A stretch of 64,000 nucleotides of DNA from Burkholderia diffusa (lineage in GTDB: Bacteria > Pseudomonadota > Gammaproteobacteria > Burkholderiales > Burkholderiaceae), in NCBI RefSeq assembly GCF_902499115.1, contig NZ_CABVPN010000005.1, positions 62,001-126,000 of the forward strand, read 5' to 3'. This document shows positions 24,069-32,594 of the stretch, in pieces (position 1 is the stretch's first letter; the number at the start of each line of letters is the position of its first letter). The translations under genes and the position numbers were made by a program. The notes under the pieces are model-generated. The model searched no databases. It worked only from the letters and a program-made list of their open reading frames with translations, and was not told the origin of the DNA.

Positions 24069-24135
24069 GCGCAACGCGCGCGGTAGTATGACAAAAGCGA
24101 TCCGGATCCACCGGACGAGACACGAGGAGTCCCCC

Positions 24136-25383
24136 ATGCTGCAGTTGAGCGAGCGCGACGATGCGATGTTGCGCGGCGCATTCGGCGACGGCGTCGCGCG
24201 TGCGATGCGGATCGTCGCGCGCACGGCCGACGTCATGTCGGCGCCGCACCTGATCGACATCACGTCCGCGCATATCGACGGCTGTCTTTACCACGGCCAG
24301 ACCAGCCTCGACTTCGTCGAATATTTCGTCGACACAGGCGCGCGGGTCGCGGTGCCGACCACGCTGAACGTCGGGTCGCTGGACCTGATCCATCCCGAGC
24401 TGTATCACGGCGACCGCACGATCCAGCGCGATGCGCAACGCCTGATGGACGCGCATCTCCAGCTCGGCTGCGAGTCCAGCTTCACGTGCGCGCCGTATCA
24501 ACTGAAGAATCGTCCGCGCCTGGGCGAGCAGATCGCGTGGGCCGAATCCAATGCGATCGTGTTCGCCAACTCGGTGCTCGGCGCGCGCACCAGCCGCTAC
24601 GGCGACTTTCTCGATCTGGCCGCCGCGATCACCGGGCGCGCGCCGTACGCGGGGCTGCACGTCGAATCGAATCGCGCGGCACGGATCGTGTTCAACGCGC
24701 CGGACTTCGGCAACCGGCCATCGCGCGACATCTACTTCGCGGCGCTCGGATTGCTGATCGGCCGGATCGCCGGCGCAACCGTGCCGGCGATCGTCGGGCT
24801 GCCGGCCGACACCACCGAAGACGAACTCAAGGCGCTCGGCGCGGCCGCCGCATCGAGCGGCGCGGTCGCGCTGTTCCATGCGGTGGGCGTCACGCCCGAG
24901 GCGCCGACGCTCGACGCCGCGCTGCACGGGCAGGCGTCGCAGCGAACCGTCGATGTCGCGATGGCCGATCTCGACGAGATCCGCCGCACGCTGAACCACG
25001 GTGCGGCCGGCGATGCGCTCGTCGCGGTCGCGCTCGGCACGCCGCACTTCTCGCTGGCAGAATTCCGCACGCTCGACGCGCTGCTCGACCAGTTCGACGG
25101 CAAGCCGAAGTGCGATTTCTACGTGAACACGAGCCGCTTCATCCTGTGGGAACTGGACGAGCTCGGGCTTGCCGGCAAGTTCGACGCGCGCGGCATCCAG
25201 ATCGTCGTCGACACCTGCACGTACATCACGCCGGTGATGAAACAGCTGTCGGGCCTGGTGATGACGAACTCGGGGAAGTGGGCGTCGTACGCGCCCGCGA
25301 ACATTGGCGTCACGGTGGCGTACGGCAGCATGCGCGAGTGCGTGCGCTCCGCGTTCGAAGGAAAGGTGCGATTCGATGACTGA
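24136..25383 (+). CDS. Aconitase X, large (catalytic) subunit
   Basis: 415 residues. The protein matches the aconitase X catalytic domain (formerly DUF521). Features include DDAMLRGAFGDGVARAMRI near the N-terminus, HIDGCLYHGQTSLDFVEYF, CESSFTCAPYQ with conserved cysteines, WAESNAIVFANSVLGARTSRYGDFLDL and the late VDTCTYITPV and TNSGKWASYAP motifs. Two-subunit bacterial members have been reported to dehydrate cis-3-hydroxy-L-proline to a pyrroline carboxylate, using an iron-sulphur centre. That activity is the best guess. GAGGAG supports ATG 24136. Its end overlaps the small-subunit gene by 8 bases, indicating translational coupling. No other hydroxyproline gene is nearby. Confidence 0.88.
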   Translation: MLQLSERDDAMLRGAFGDGVARAMRIVARTADVMSAPHLIDITSAHIDGCLYHGQTSLDFVEYFVDTGARVAVPTTLNVGSLDLIHPELYHGDRTIQRDAQRLMDAHLQLGCESSFTCAPYQLKNRPRLGEQIAWAESNAIVFANSVLGARTSRYGDFLDLAAAITGRAPYAGLHVESNRAARIVFNAPDFGNRPSRDIYFAALGLLIGRIAGATVPAIVGLPADTTEDELKALGAAAASSGAVALFHAVGVTPEAPTLDAALHGQASQRTVDVAMADLDEIRRTLNHGAAGDALVAVALGTPHFSLAEFRTLDALLDQFDGKPKCDFYVNTSRFILWELDELGLAGKFDARGIQIVVDTCTYITPVMKQLSGLVMTNSGKWASYAPANIGVTVAYGSMRECVRSAFEGKVRFDD

Positions 25384-25825
25384 AGCAATGGTTCGGAAAC
25401 TGACGGGCGATACGCTCGTGCCGGGCAGCGCATGCGCGAAGACGATCGTGCTCGACAAGCCGCTCAGCTTCTGGGGCGGCTACGACTCGGGCGCGGGGCG
25501 GATCGTCGATCGCGGGCATCCGCAGGCGGGTGCGAGCCTGGCCGGCCGGATCATGGTGATGCCGCACGCGAAGGGATCGAGTTCGAGCAGCAGCGTGCTC
25601 GCGGAAGCGGTGCGCAATGGCACGGGGCCGGTCGGGATCGTGCTGAAGGAGCGCGACCTGATCATCTCGATCGGCGCGATCGTCGCCGCCGAACTGTATG
25701 CGATCGCGGTGCCGGTGGTGTGCGTGACCGATGCGGTGTACGACGCGATCGTCGCCGCGACGGGCGACGTGCGGATCGAGGCAGGCCAGGGTGACGGCTG
25801 CGCGCGGATCGACGTCGGCAGCTGA
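25376..25825 (+). CDS. Aconitase X, small swivel-domain subunit (DUF126)
   Basis: 149 residues. Matches the swivelling-domain subunit: SFWGGYDSGAGRIVDRGHPQAG, then HAKGSSSSSSVLAEAVRNGTGPVGIVLKE. The serine-rich loop (about 67-73) corresponds to the GSS substrate-binding loop of aconitase domain 4. In other aconitase X proteins this domain is fused to the catalytic part. Here it is separate and overlaps the large-subunit gene by 8 bp, so the two form a complex in the cytoplasm. The next gene is convergent, about 300 bp away across the heptanucleotide repeat. Confidence 0.88.
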   Translation: MTEAMVRKLTGDTLVPGSACAKTIVLDKPLSFWGGYDSGAGRIVDRGHPQAGASLAGRIMVMPHAKGSSSSSSVLAEAVRNGTGPVGIVLKERDLIISIGAIVAAELYAIAVPVVCVTDAVYDAIVAATGDVRIEAGQGDGCARIDVGS

Positions 25826-25963
25826 CGCGTCACGCGCTCGCCGGCTCGGAGGAAGCGGGTGTGCGGCGTGTCTTCCCGCACGAGCGACAGCGCATTTCTT
25901 GCCGGCCATCTCGCGCTTGCCGCCCGGTCGTGCGGGCCGCCGGATTTCGGACCATACAATTAG

Positions 25964-26040
25964 GCCGAACGCCGAACGCCGAACGCCGAACGCCGAACGC
26001 CGAACGCCGAACGCCGAACGCCGAACGCCGAACGCCGAAC
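25964..26040. repeat. Heptanucleotide tandem repeat, 11 perfect copies of GCCGAAC
   Basis: Eleven uninterrupted copies of the 7-base unit GCCGAAC (77 bp). It lies in the 306-bp space between two convergent genes (aconitase X small subunit, ends 25825; AraC regulator, ends 26132). Perfect short repeats of this copy number often change length by slipped-strand mispairing. No gene is convincingly read through it. The rest of the intergenic space has nothing else recognisable. Confidence 0.97.
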
Positions 26041-26131
26041 GCAGGATCGTGCTCGGCGCGAAGCGGCCGATTGCCGTTCGACCGAACGATGAAATCCCGA
26101 CCGGGCGCGTGGTGCCGCCTGCGTTCGCCGG

Positions 26132-27187
26132 TCATTCGCGCGTGGTCGCGGCGGCGGCTTCCCGATAGGCGCTCGGCGTCTGCCCGGCCCAGCGCCGGAA
26201 TGCCCGCGTGAAATTCGCCGGATCGGTGAACTGCAGCCGCTCGGCGATCGTCTTCAGGTCGAGATCCGACGCGGACAGCAACTGCTTCGCGTCGCGAAAC
26301 CGCGCTTCGTCGAGCAGTTGCCGGTAGCTCGACCCGGCTTCCTCGAGCCGGCGCCGCAACGTGCGCGTCGATACGAGCAGCGCGTCGGCGAGCGCCTCCG
26401 GACTTGAATAGTTGCCGGCCGTTCGCGCCAGTTCCGCGCGCACGCGCTCGACGAGATCGCCTTCCTCCTGACGCACCTGCGCATACTCGCGCTCGACCTG
26501 CACGAGCGCTTGCCGGTGCGCGACTTCGTCGGCGAGCGGCAGCGGCCAGTCGAGTACGTCGCGGGCGATCCACAGCGCGTTCGCCGCACAGCCGAATTCG
26601 ACCGGCGGCAGCTGGTCGCGATAGCGTGCGAAGTAATCGGGCTGCGGCCATGCGAAGCGCAGCGCGATCGGCGGCGATGCGCGCCCGGACCACTGCGAGA
26701 TGTTCTGCGCGAGCCCCGTCAGCACGAACTCGAACATCACGTGATGTTGCAGCACGGGGCTCGCCTGCACGCCGTGCAGTTCGAGCGTCGCGCCATGTTC
26801 GTCCTCCGCATAGGTCAGCCGATACTGGCGGTTGCGCATCCGGAAGTAGCGCTGCGTGACGACCAGCGCTTCGCGGATGTCCCGCGCGGTCAGCGTCGCA
26901 TATCCGAGGAAGCCGTGCACGGTCGGCTTCAGCAGCAGCCCGAACGCGAGCCCGATGCCCGGATCGCCGCCGATCTCGATCGCGTTGAGCACGAGCCGGC
27001 CCCATTGCGACGGCGCGACGCGCGCGTCCGGTTCGGCCAGCACGGCGTCGCGCAGCCCGGTTCCCGCGCGCACGGCGGCCGGATCGACGCCGCGCTCGGC
27101 GAGCGCCTGCAGCAGCAGGCGCGTATAGGCGACCGGAATCGTCGGCCGGCGTAGCCCGAGGTGGTCCTTGCGTGACGGGGAGGTCAT
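26132..27187 (-). CDS. AraC-family regulator with arabinose-binding-type N-terminal domain
   Basis: 351 residues from ATG 27187; ATG 27214 is possible. The N-terminal about 200 residues fit the 'Arabinose_bd' effector domain seen in OruR-like regulators (VHGFLGYATLTARDIREALVVTQRYFRMR). The C-terminus has two helix-turn-helix motifs: SPEALADALLVSTRTLRRRLEEAGSSYRQLLDEARF and LDLKTIAERLQFTDPANFTRAFRRWAGQTPSAYR. It is divergent from the dienoyl-CoA reductase gene with a 103-bp gap, so it probably controls that gene in response to a metabolite. The gene ends about 90 bp from the heptanucleotide repeat. Confidence 0.92.
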   Translation of the reverse strand: MTSPSRKDHLGLRRPTIPVAYTRLLLQALAERGVDPAAVRAGTGLRDAVLAEPDARVAPSQWGRLVLNAIEIGGDPGIGLAFGLLLKPTVHGFLGYATLTARDIREALVVTQRYFRMRNRQYRLTYAEDEHGATLELHGVQASPVLQHHVMFEFVLTGLAQNISQWSGRASPPIALRFAWPQPDYFARYRDQLPPVEFGCAANALWIARDVLDWPLPLADEVAHRQALVQVEREYAQVRQEEGDLVERVRAELARTAGNYSSPEALADALLVSTRTLRRRLEEAGSSYRQLLDEARFRDAKQLLSASDLDLKTIAERLQFTDPANFTRAFRRWAGQTPSAYREAAAATTRE

Positions 27188-27290
27188 GTCGATTTGGCCG
27201 AAAATGACAAGCATTATGGCTGTTTGCCCCCTCACGTTCAAGGCGGCGCGCGGCCTACGATGGCACGTATCGATTATTGGCAGACTCACC

Positions 27291-29324
27291 ATGACGACTT
27301 CCTTTCCCCACCTGCTCGCGCCGCTCGACCTGGGCTTCACCACGCTGAAGAATCGGGTGCTGATGGGCTCGATGCACACGGGCCTCGAGGACAGCCGCAA
27401 GACGCTGCCGCGGCTCGCCGACTATTTCGCCGAACGCGCGCGCGGCGGCGTCGGCCTGATCGTGACCGGCGGCTTCGCGCCGAACGTGGCCGGCTGGACC
27501 AAGCCGTTCGGCGGCACGCTGATGACGTCGGCCGGCGCGCGGCGCCATCGCGTGATCACCGATGCCGTGCATGCGGACGACGGCAAGATCGCGCTGCAGA
27601 TCCTGCATACCGGCCGCTACGGCTACCACCCGTTCGCGGTCGCGCCGTCGAAGATCAAGTCGCCGATTTCGCCGTTCGCGCCGCACGAACTCAGCGCGCG
27701 CGGCGTGGAGCGGCAGATCCGCGCGTTCGTCCGCTGCGCGCAGCTTGCGCGCGAGGGCGGCTACGACGGCGTCGAGATCATGGGCTCCGAGGGCTACCTG
27801 ATCAACCAGTTCATCTCGATGCATACGAACAAGCGCAGCGACCAGTGGGGCGGTTCGTACGAGAACCGGATCCGGCTGCCGATCGAGATCGTCGAGCGCA
27901 CGCGCGAGGCGGTCGGCCGCGACTTCATCCTGATCTACCGGCTGTCGATGCTCGACCTGATTCCGGACGGCAGCGACTGGAGCGAGACCGTGCAGCTCGC
28001 GAAGGCCGTCGAGCGCGCGGGCGCGACCATCATCAATACCGGGATCGGCTGGCACGAGGCGCGCGTGCCGACGATCGCGACCTCCGTGCCGCGCGGCGCG
28101 TTCGCGTGGGTGACGAAGAAGATGAAGGGCGAGGTCGGCATTCCGCTCGTGACGACCAACCGGATCAACCGGCCCGAGGTGGCCGAGCAGATTCTCGCGG
28201 ACGGCTGCGCGGACATGGTGTCGATGGCGCGCCCGCTGCTCGCGGATGCCGAGTTCGTCGTCAAGGCCGCGCAAGGTCGGGCAGATGAGATCAACACCTG
28301 CATCGGCTGCAACCAGGCGTGTCTCGATCACGCGTTCAAGAACAAGATCGCGTCATGCCTGCTGAACCCGCGCGCATGCCACGAGACCGAGCTGGTTTAT
28401 ACGCGCGTGCAGCAGCCCAAGCGTATCGCGGTGGTCGGCGCGGGGCCGGCCGGGCTCGCGTGCTCGACCGTGCTCGCGCAGCGCGGCCACCACGTCGATC
28501 TGTTCGACGCGGCGCCGGAGATCGGCGGCCAGTTCAACATGGCGAAGCGGATTCCGGGCAAGGAGGAGTTCGACGAAGCGCTGCGTTATTTCGGCCGTCA
28601 GGTCGAGCTGACCGGCGTGAACCTGCACTTGAATCGTCGCGTCGACGCGAGCGACCTGATCGCCGGCGGCTACGACGAGATCGTGCTCGCGACCGGCGTG
28701 GCGCCGCGCGACCCGAAGATTCCCGGCCAGGATGGGCCGAACGTGCTCAGCTACATCGACGTGCTGGCCGGCGGGCAGCCGGTCGGCCGGCGTGTCGCGG
28801 TGGTCGGCGCCGGCGGCATCGGCTTCGACGTCGCCGAATATCTGGTGCAAGGCGGCGAGTCGCCGACGCTCGATCTGGAAGAGTGGAAAGCGGAGTGGGG
28901 CGTGACCGATCCGGCCGCGACGCGCGGCGGCGTGACGCGCGCGCAGGTCGCGGCGCCGGCTCGCGAAGTGACGCTGCTGCAGCGCAAGGCCGCGCCGCTC
29001 GGCAAGGGGCTCGGCAAGACGACCGGCTGGATTCACCGCGCGACGCTGAAGATGAAGCAGGTGAAGATGATCGGCGGCGTGAACTACGAACTGATCGATG
29101 CGCGCGGGTTGCACGTATCGTACGGCGAGCAGCGCACCGATCATGAACTGATCGAAGCCGACACGATCGTGCTGTGCACGGGGCAGGAACCGCAGCGCGC
29201 GCTGCTCGCGCCGTTGCAGGCGGCCGGACGCTCGGTGCATCTGATCGGTGGTGCGGAACTGGCCGCCGAGCTCGATGCGAAGCGGGCGATCGATCAGGGC
29301 TCGCGGCTCGCGGCGCGGCTGTAA
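27291..29324 (+). CDS. fadH: NADPH-dependent 2,4-dienoyl-CoA reductase-type iron-sulphur flavoenzyme
   Basis: 677 residues (E. coli FadH has 672). An N-terminal FMN TIM barrel of old-yellow-enzyme type (about 5-330) is followed by the 4Fe-4S cysteines C337, C340, C344 and C356 (CIGCNQAC ... SCLLNP). A C-terminal FAD/NADPH module has two dinucleotide motifs (VVGAGPAGLACS, VVGAGGIGFDVAEYL). GSEGYLINQFIS and SDQWGGSYENR are typical of FadH. The reaction reduces conjugated double bonds of unsaturated fatty acyl-CoAs so beta-oxidation can continue. Related enzymes act on other enones or trimethylamine, so the substrate is not certain. ATG 27291 starts at MTTSFPHLLAPLDLG, the normal family start. 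It is divergent from an AraC-type gene. Confidence 0.88.
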   Translation: MTTSFPHLLAPLDLGFTTLKNRVLMGSMHTGLEDSRKTLPRLADYFAERARGGVGLIVTGGFAPNVAGWTKPFGGTLMTSAGARRHRVITDAVHADDGKIALQILHTGRYGYHPFAVAPSKIKSPISPFAPHELSARGVERQIRAFVRCAQLAREGGYDGVEIMGSEGYLINQFISMHTNKRSDQWGGSYENRIRLPIEIVERTREAVGRDFILIYRLSMLDLIPDGSDWSETVQLAKAVERAGATIINTGIGWHEARVPTIATSVPRGAFAWVTKKMKGEVGIPLVTTNRINRPEVAEQILADGCADMVSMARPLLADAEFVVKAAQGRADEINTCIGCNQACLDHAFKNKIASCLLNPRACHETELVYTRVQQPKRIAVVGAGPAGLACSTVLAQRGHHVDLFDAAPEIGGQFNMAKRIPGKEEFDEALRYFGRQVELTGVNLHLNRRVDASDLIAGGYDEIVLATGVAPRDPKIPGQDGPNVLSYIDVLAGGQPVGRRVAVVGAGGIGFDVAEYLVQGGESPTLDLEEWKAEWGVTDPAATRGGVTRAQVAAPAREVTLLQRKAAPLGKGLGKTTGWIHRATLKMKQVKMIGGVNYELIDARGLHVSYGEQRTDHELIEADTIVLCTGQEPQRALLAPLQAAGRSVHLIGGAELAAELDAKRAIDQGSRLAARL

Positions 29325-29523
29325 CGGGCGCCGTTCCGGGTTGCGAAGCGGCGGAGTGCGTCACGCGGCGATGACCCGCCTGCGCGACGCCTCGCGACTT
29401 CCCGCGCGGTGATTCATTCGACGTGCCGGGGCATGCGGACGACCTGGAAAGGATGCACCGCGTCGCCATGCAACGTGGCGACGCGATTCTGGCAGAACAC
29501 CATTCGCCACTGGCCGGCGGACG

Positions 29524-29928
29524 TCAGGCCGCTTCGGCCCGCTCTTCCTCTTCCGCTTCCAGCATCGCCTTGACGATCAGGTAGACGGCCGGCAGGTCGT
29601 CGTCGTCGCGACGCCAGTCGACCGGCTCCTCGACATCCGCTGCGACCAGCCGGCTATCGCGCAGGCGGATGAACGCATCGACGACGGTCGGATCGTTGCG
29701 GCTCAGGAAACCGGTATTCGAGAACGCGAGTTCCTCGACGTTCAGCAGCGCCTGCCAGCTCATTGTGCGGACGGCGGCCGGATGCGTGCGGCGTCGCAGG
29801 CCGAGCGCGCGTTGCGCGGGGCCGCCGACGACACGCTGCAGGTCGACGACTGCCCGCTGCGCGGCACGCTCGAAGTGCGCGGGGTTGAAGCCGGGTTGCT
29901 CGGGATCGAATGCGGATGACTGGAACAT
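29524..29928 (-). CDS. Small acidic protein of unknown function behind an SOS-type promoter
   Basis: 134 residues, no family recognised. The middle (about 55-100) contains SWQALLNVEELAFSNTGFLSRNDPTVVDAFIRLRDSRLV. The C-terminus is strongly acidic (DWRRDDDDLPAVYLIVKAMLEAEEEERAEA). No signal peptide or membrane segment is seen, so it is probably cytoplasmic. A GAGG site precedes ATG 29928. About 70 bases upstream a consensus-like sigma-70 promoter is overlapped by a near-perfect LexA box, which predicts DNA-damage induction. It stands alone, with no partner gene on either side in the same direction. The function is unknown, and any role in the SOS response is inferred only from the promoter. 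Confidence 0.75.
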   Translation of the reverse strand: MFQSSAFDPEQPGFNPAHFERAAQRAVVDLQRVVGGPAQRALGLRRRTHPAAVRTMSWQALLNVEELAFSNTGFLSRNDPTVVDAFIRLRDSRLVAADVEEPVDWRRDDDDLPAVYLIVKAMLEAEEEERAEAA

Positions 29929-29989
29929 GGTCGCCTCACAAAAGTCCGTCCGTCATGGGTGACGGAATTCGGGTCAAATGGTGCAAAAG

Positions 29990-30025
29990 CACTGTAAATA
30001 TATACAGTGTTCGAGGCGGTTTCAA
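29990..30025 (-). promoter_or_regulatory. SOS-type promoter: LexA box overlapping a sigma-70 promoter
   Basis: Reading the minus strand, TTGAAA (30025-30020), a 17-base spacer and TATATT (30002-29997) form a near-consensus sigma-70 promoter. The -10 is embedded in the perfect palindrome-armed box CACTGTATATATTTACAGTG (30009-29990). This fits CTGT-N8-ACAG and differs from the E. coli LexA consensus at three of 20 positions. The downstream gene starts at 29928. Confidence 0.75.
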
Positions 30026-30114
30026 GTCCTGAATGCACGTCTGCTTGCCGGCACGGGGGCGAGCGCGGCGGCGACGCTGCCCGACGCGCGCACCGCGCGG
30101 CTTTCGCGAACGAT

Positions 30115-31008
30115 TTACACCGACGCCGCGATCGTCTCCCGCAACCACCGATGAGCGGGATCGCGATGCACGCGCTCGTGCCAGAGCATCGACATTTCGT
30201 AGCCGGGCACCTCGACCGGCGCGTCCACCACGCGCAGCGCGGGCACGTCGCGCACCAGCCGCTCGGGCAGCATCGCGACGAGATCCGTGCTGGCGACGGC
30301 CGACATCACGAACAGGAAATGCGGAACGGACAGCACGACACGCCGTGCGGCACCCGCCTTCGCGAGCGTTTCGTCGGTCACGCCGAAGAAGCCGCCCCCG
30401 TCGGGCGACACGATCACGTGTTCCAGCGCGCCGAACTGCGCGAGCGTCGGGCGCCGCTTCAGCTTCGGATGACCGGCGCGGCCGACGAGCACGTAGCGCT
30501 CGACGAACAGCGGCAGGCGCCGCATCCCCTCCGGCGAACCTTCTGTCGTGTGGAAGGCCAGGTCGATGCCGTTTCGCTCCGCGTCCTGCTCGATGCGCGG
30601 CGGCACGAGCTCGACGACGGCGAGTCGCGTCGCGGGGGCGGCCGATCGCAGCGTGTTCAGCGCGGGCAGGACGATCGTCGATTCGCCATAGTCGGTCGCG
30701 GCCACGCGCCACGTGTTCGTCGCGGTCGCGGGATCGAACGGCGTGGCCGTCAGCACCGCGCGTTCGACTGCTTCGAGTGCATCCCGTAGCGGCGCGCGCA
30801 GCGTTTCCGCGCGCGCGGTCGGCCGCATCCCGCGCGGCCCCGGCAGCAGCAGTGGATCGCCGAACAGATCGCGCAGTTTCTGCAACTGCACGCTGACCGA
30901 CGGCTGCGACATGTTCAGTTTCTCGGCCGCCCGCGTGACGTTGTGCTCGGCGAGCAGCACGTCGAGCGTGACCAGCAGGTTCAGATCCAGTCGTCTGAGA
31001 TTGTTCAT
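30115..31008 (-). CDS. LysR-family regulator divergent from a quinone reductase gene
   Basis: 297 residues. N-terminal helix-turn-helix: MNNLRRLDLNLLVTLDVLLAEHNVTRAAEKLNMSQPSVSVQLQKLRDLFGDPLLLPGPRGM, the NodD/NahR-like subgroup signature. The effector domain fills about 90-295. It is divergent from an NAD(P)H:quinone oxidoreductase gene with an 86-bp gap. The gap contains TGGAA-N13-TTCCA (31018-31041), a possible binding dyad. The likely role is activation or repression of that reductase in response to an aromatic or quinone-like inducer, by analogy with many LysR/quinone-reductase pairs. Confidence 0.92.
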   Translation of the reverse strand: MNNLRRLDLNLLVTLDVLLAEHNVTRAAEKLNMSQPSVSVQLQKLRDLFGDPLLLPGPRGMRPTARAETLRAPLRDALEAVERAVLTATPFDPATATNTWRVAATDYGESTIVLPALNTLRSAAPATRLAVVELVPPRIEQDAERNGIDLAFHTTEGSPEGMRRLPLFVERYVLVGRAGHPKLKRRPTLAQFGALEHVIVSPDGGGFFGVTDETLAKAGAARRVVLSVPHFLFVMSAVASTDLVAMLPERLVRDVPALRVVDAPVEVPGYEMSMLWHERVHRDPAHRWLRETIAASV

Positions 31009-31094
31009 GGCTATACCTGGAATATCGGGAATTCATTTCCAATATACCGTCGGCGACGGCATCCTGCAGTCATTCAATCAACGGAGTGACGAAC

Positions 31095-31880
31095 ATGAAT
31101 GTGCTGATCGTTTATGCCCATCCGGAACCGCGTTCGCTGAACGGCGCGCTGCGCGACTTCGCGGTCGAGCATCTCCAAGCCGCGGGCCATGCCGTGCAGG
31201 TGAGCGATCTGTACGCGATGAACTGGAAGGCCGCGTTCGATGCGCATGACGTGACCGACCGTGCGCCCGACGCGCGCTTCGATCCCGCGCTCGATTCGAA
31301 GCGCGCGTTCGAAACGGGCACGCAGCGCGACGACATCGCGCGCGAACAGGCCAAGCTGAAGTGGGCCGACGCGGTGATCCTGCAGTTTCCGCTGTGGTGG
31401 TTCTCGATGCCGGCGATCATGAAGGGCTGGGTCGAGCGCGTGTATGCGTATGGTTTTGCGTACGGCGTCGGCGAACACTCCGACCAGCATTGGGGCGACC
31501 GTTACGGCGAGGGCTCGCTGGCGGGCAAGCGGGCGATGGTGATCGTCACGACGGGCGGCTGGGAGTCGCACTACAGCGCACGCGGCATCAACGGGCCGAT
31601 CGACGACGTGCTGTTTCCGATCCAGCACGGGATCCTGTATTACCCGGGGTTCGACGTGCTGCCGCCGTTCGTGATCTACCGGACGGGGCGGATGAACGAC
31701 GTGCGCTTCGACGAAACGCGTGCTGCGCTCGGCAAGCGTCTGGACGAACTGTGGACCGCGCAGCCGATTCCGTTCCGGCGGCAGAATGCGGGCGATTACG
31801 AGATTCCGGCGCTGACGCTGAAGGCGGAGATCGCGCCGGGCAAAGAGGGATTTGCCGCTCATCTTGCGCACGCGTATTGA
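31095..31880 (+). CDS. NAD(P)H:quinone oxidoreductase / flavodoxin-fold reductase
   Basis: 261 residues of the NQO1/MdaB-like flavodoxin-fold family. The N-terminal VLIVYAHPEPRSLNGAL is the FMN/FAD phosphate loop, ILQFPLWWFSMPAIMKGWVERVYAYGFAYG is the family's central motif, and TTGGWESHYSARGINGPIDDVLFPIQHGILYYPGF is its flavin/substrate loop. It is expected to reduce quinones by two electrons in the cytoplasm, limiting redox cycling. ATG 31095 has GGAG 8 bases upstream; a GTG three codons earlier is less likely. It is regulated, by position, by the divergent LysR gene. The catechol pathway genes begin 380 bp downstream, on the other strand. Confidence 0.9.
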   Translation: MNVLIVYAHPEPRSLNGALRDFAVEHLQAAGHAVQVSDLYAMNWKAAFDAHDVTDRAPDARFDPALDSKRAFETGTQRDDIAREQAKLKWADAVILQFPLWWFSMPAIMKGWVERVYAYGFAYGVGEHSDQHWGDRYGEGSLAGKRAMVIVTTGGWESHYSARGINGPIDDVLFPIQHGILYYPGFDVLPPFVIYRTGRMNDVRFDETRAALGKRLDELWTAQPIPFRRQNAGDYEIPALTLKAEIAPGKEGFAAHLAHAY

Positions 31881-32013
31881 TTGCGCTTGAGAGGCCGTCG
31901 CGGGAAGTGCGGTGTGGGCATATCGGCGCCTGCAATCAAATCGAGTCGTTTCCTGAGATCGACGCGACGCGTCTGCACAATAGGCCCGCACGGGCCGCGC
32001 AGCGAATCCGTGA

Positions 32014-32160
32014 AGGGGTGACTTCACGTTCGTCAAGGACGGCAGCGGCTGGAAAACCACCGACGATTTCACTGAAACGCTGCTGCAGGCGATCGTCGCG
32101 CGACGTATCGCGAAGGTGTATGGCGACAATGTCGCCGACAAGATGGGGGCGCAGAAGTAG
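32014..32160 (+). pseudogene. Possible remnant of a protein C-terminus
   Basis: After a stop codon at 32011, 48 codons are open and end in TAG at 32160. The translation has natural composition and a helical pattern (GWKTTDDFTETLLQAIVARR then IAKVYGDNVADKMGAQK) unlike the Arg/Ala-rich noise of non-coding frames here. No start codon or ribosome site is convincing, so it may be the tail of a decayed gene. The rest of the 31881-32260 gap holds only the terminator. Confidence 0.3.
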
Positions 32161-32202
32161 CCGCGCGGCAACCTGATCCGACGCTGCGGATGTCGAAATG
32201 AA

Positions 32203-32240
32203 ACGGGCGGCCCGCAATGCGATCGCAGGCCGTCCGTTTT
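32203..32240. terminator. Bidirectional intrinsic terminator after catC
   Basis: ACGGGCGGCC (32203-32212) pairs with GGCCGTCCGT (32228-32237) apart from one G-U, across a 15-base loop. AAA precedes and TTTT follows. It ends the minus-strand cat operon and can also stop rightward transcription. Confidence 0.8.
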
Positions 32241-32260
32241 GTCCGTGCTCGACCGCCTGG

Positions 32261-32551
32261 TTACCGATCATCCTCCCGCACCGAAGAAGGATGCCGGCAC
32301 AGCGCCCGCACCTCCATCTCCATATACGGAAACAACGGCAGCTGGCTCAACAGGTCATGCAGCTGCTGCACGCTTTCCACATCGAAAATACTCACGTTCG
32401 CATACTGCCCCGCGATACGCCACAGATGCCGCCAGGTCCCTTCGTTCATGAGCCGCTGGCACATCGCCTTCTCTTCGGCCTTCAGCGTGGCCGCCTTGAC
32501 CGGATCCATGTCCGTCGGCAGACGGACGGTCATTTCCACATGAAACAGCAT
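32261..32551 (-). CDS. catC: Muconolactone delta-isomerase
   Basis: 96 residues, the usual size for this small ring-forming enzyme. It converts (S)-muconolactone to 3-oxoadipate enol-lactone in the ortho branch of catechol breakdown. MLFHVEMTVRLP at the start, EKAMCQRLMNEGTWRHLWRIAGQYANVSIFDVES in the middle and LPLFPYMEMEVRALCRHPSS near the end are all classic CatC segments. It is the last gene of catB-catA-catC, 43 bp after catA, and is followed by a strong terminator. Confidence 0.97.
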   Translation of the reverse strand: MLFHVEMTVRLPTDMDPVKAATLKAEEKAMCQRLMNEGTWRHLWRIAGQYANVSIFDVESVQQLHDLLSQLPLFPYMEMEVRALCRHPSSVREDDR

Positions 32552-32594
32552 CCTGTGCTCCTTGCGTTGTCGATTCGTCGAACGGGACGGCCGC

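Noticed and set aside
25964..26040. CRISPR-like array
   Set aside because: Units are 7 bp and directly adjacent without spacers, so this is a simple tandem repeat.
25731..26168. Open frame running through the heptanucleotide repeat
   Set aside because: The repeated NAERRTP-like translation comes from the 7-bp repeat, and there is no ribosome site or conserved-looking sequence around it.
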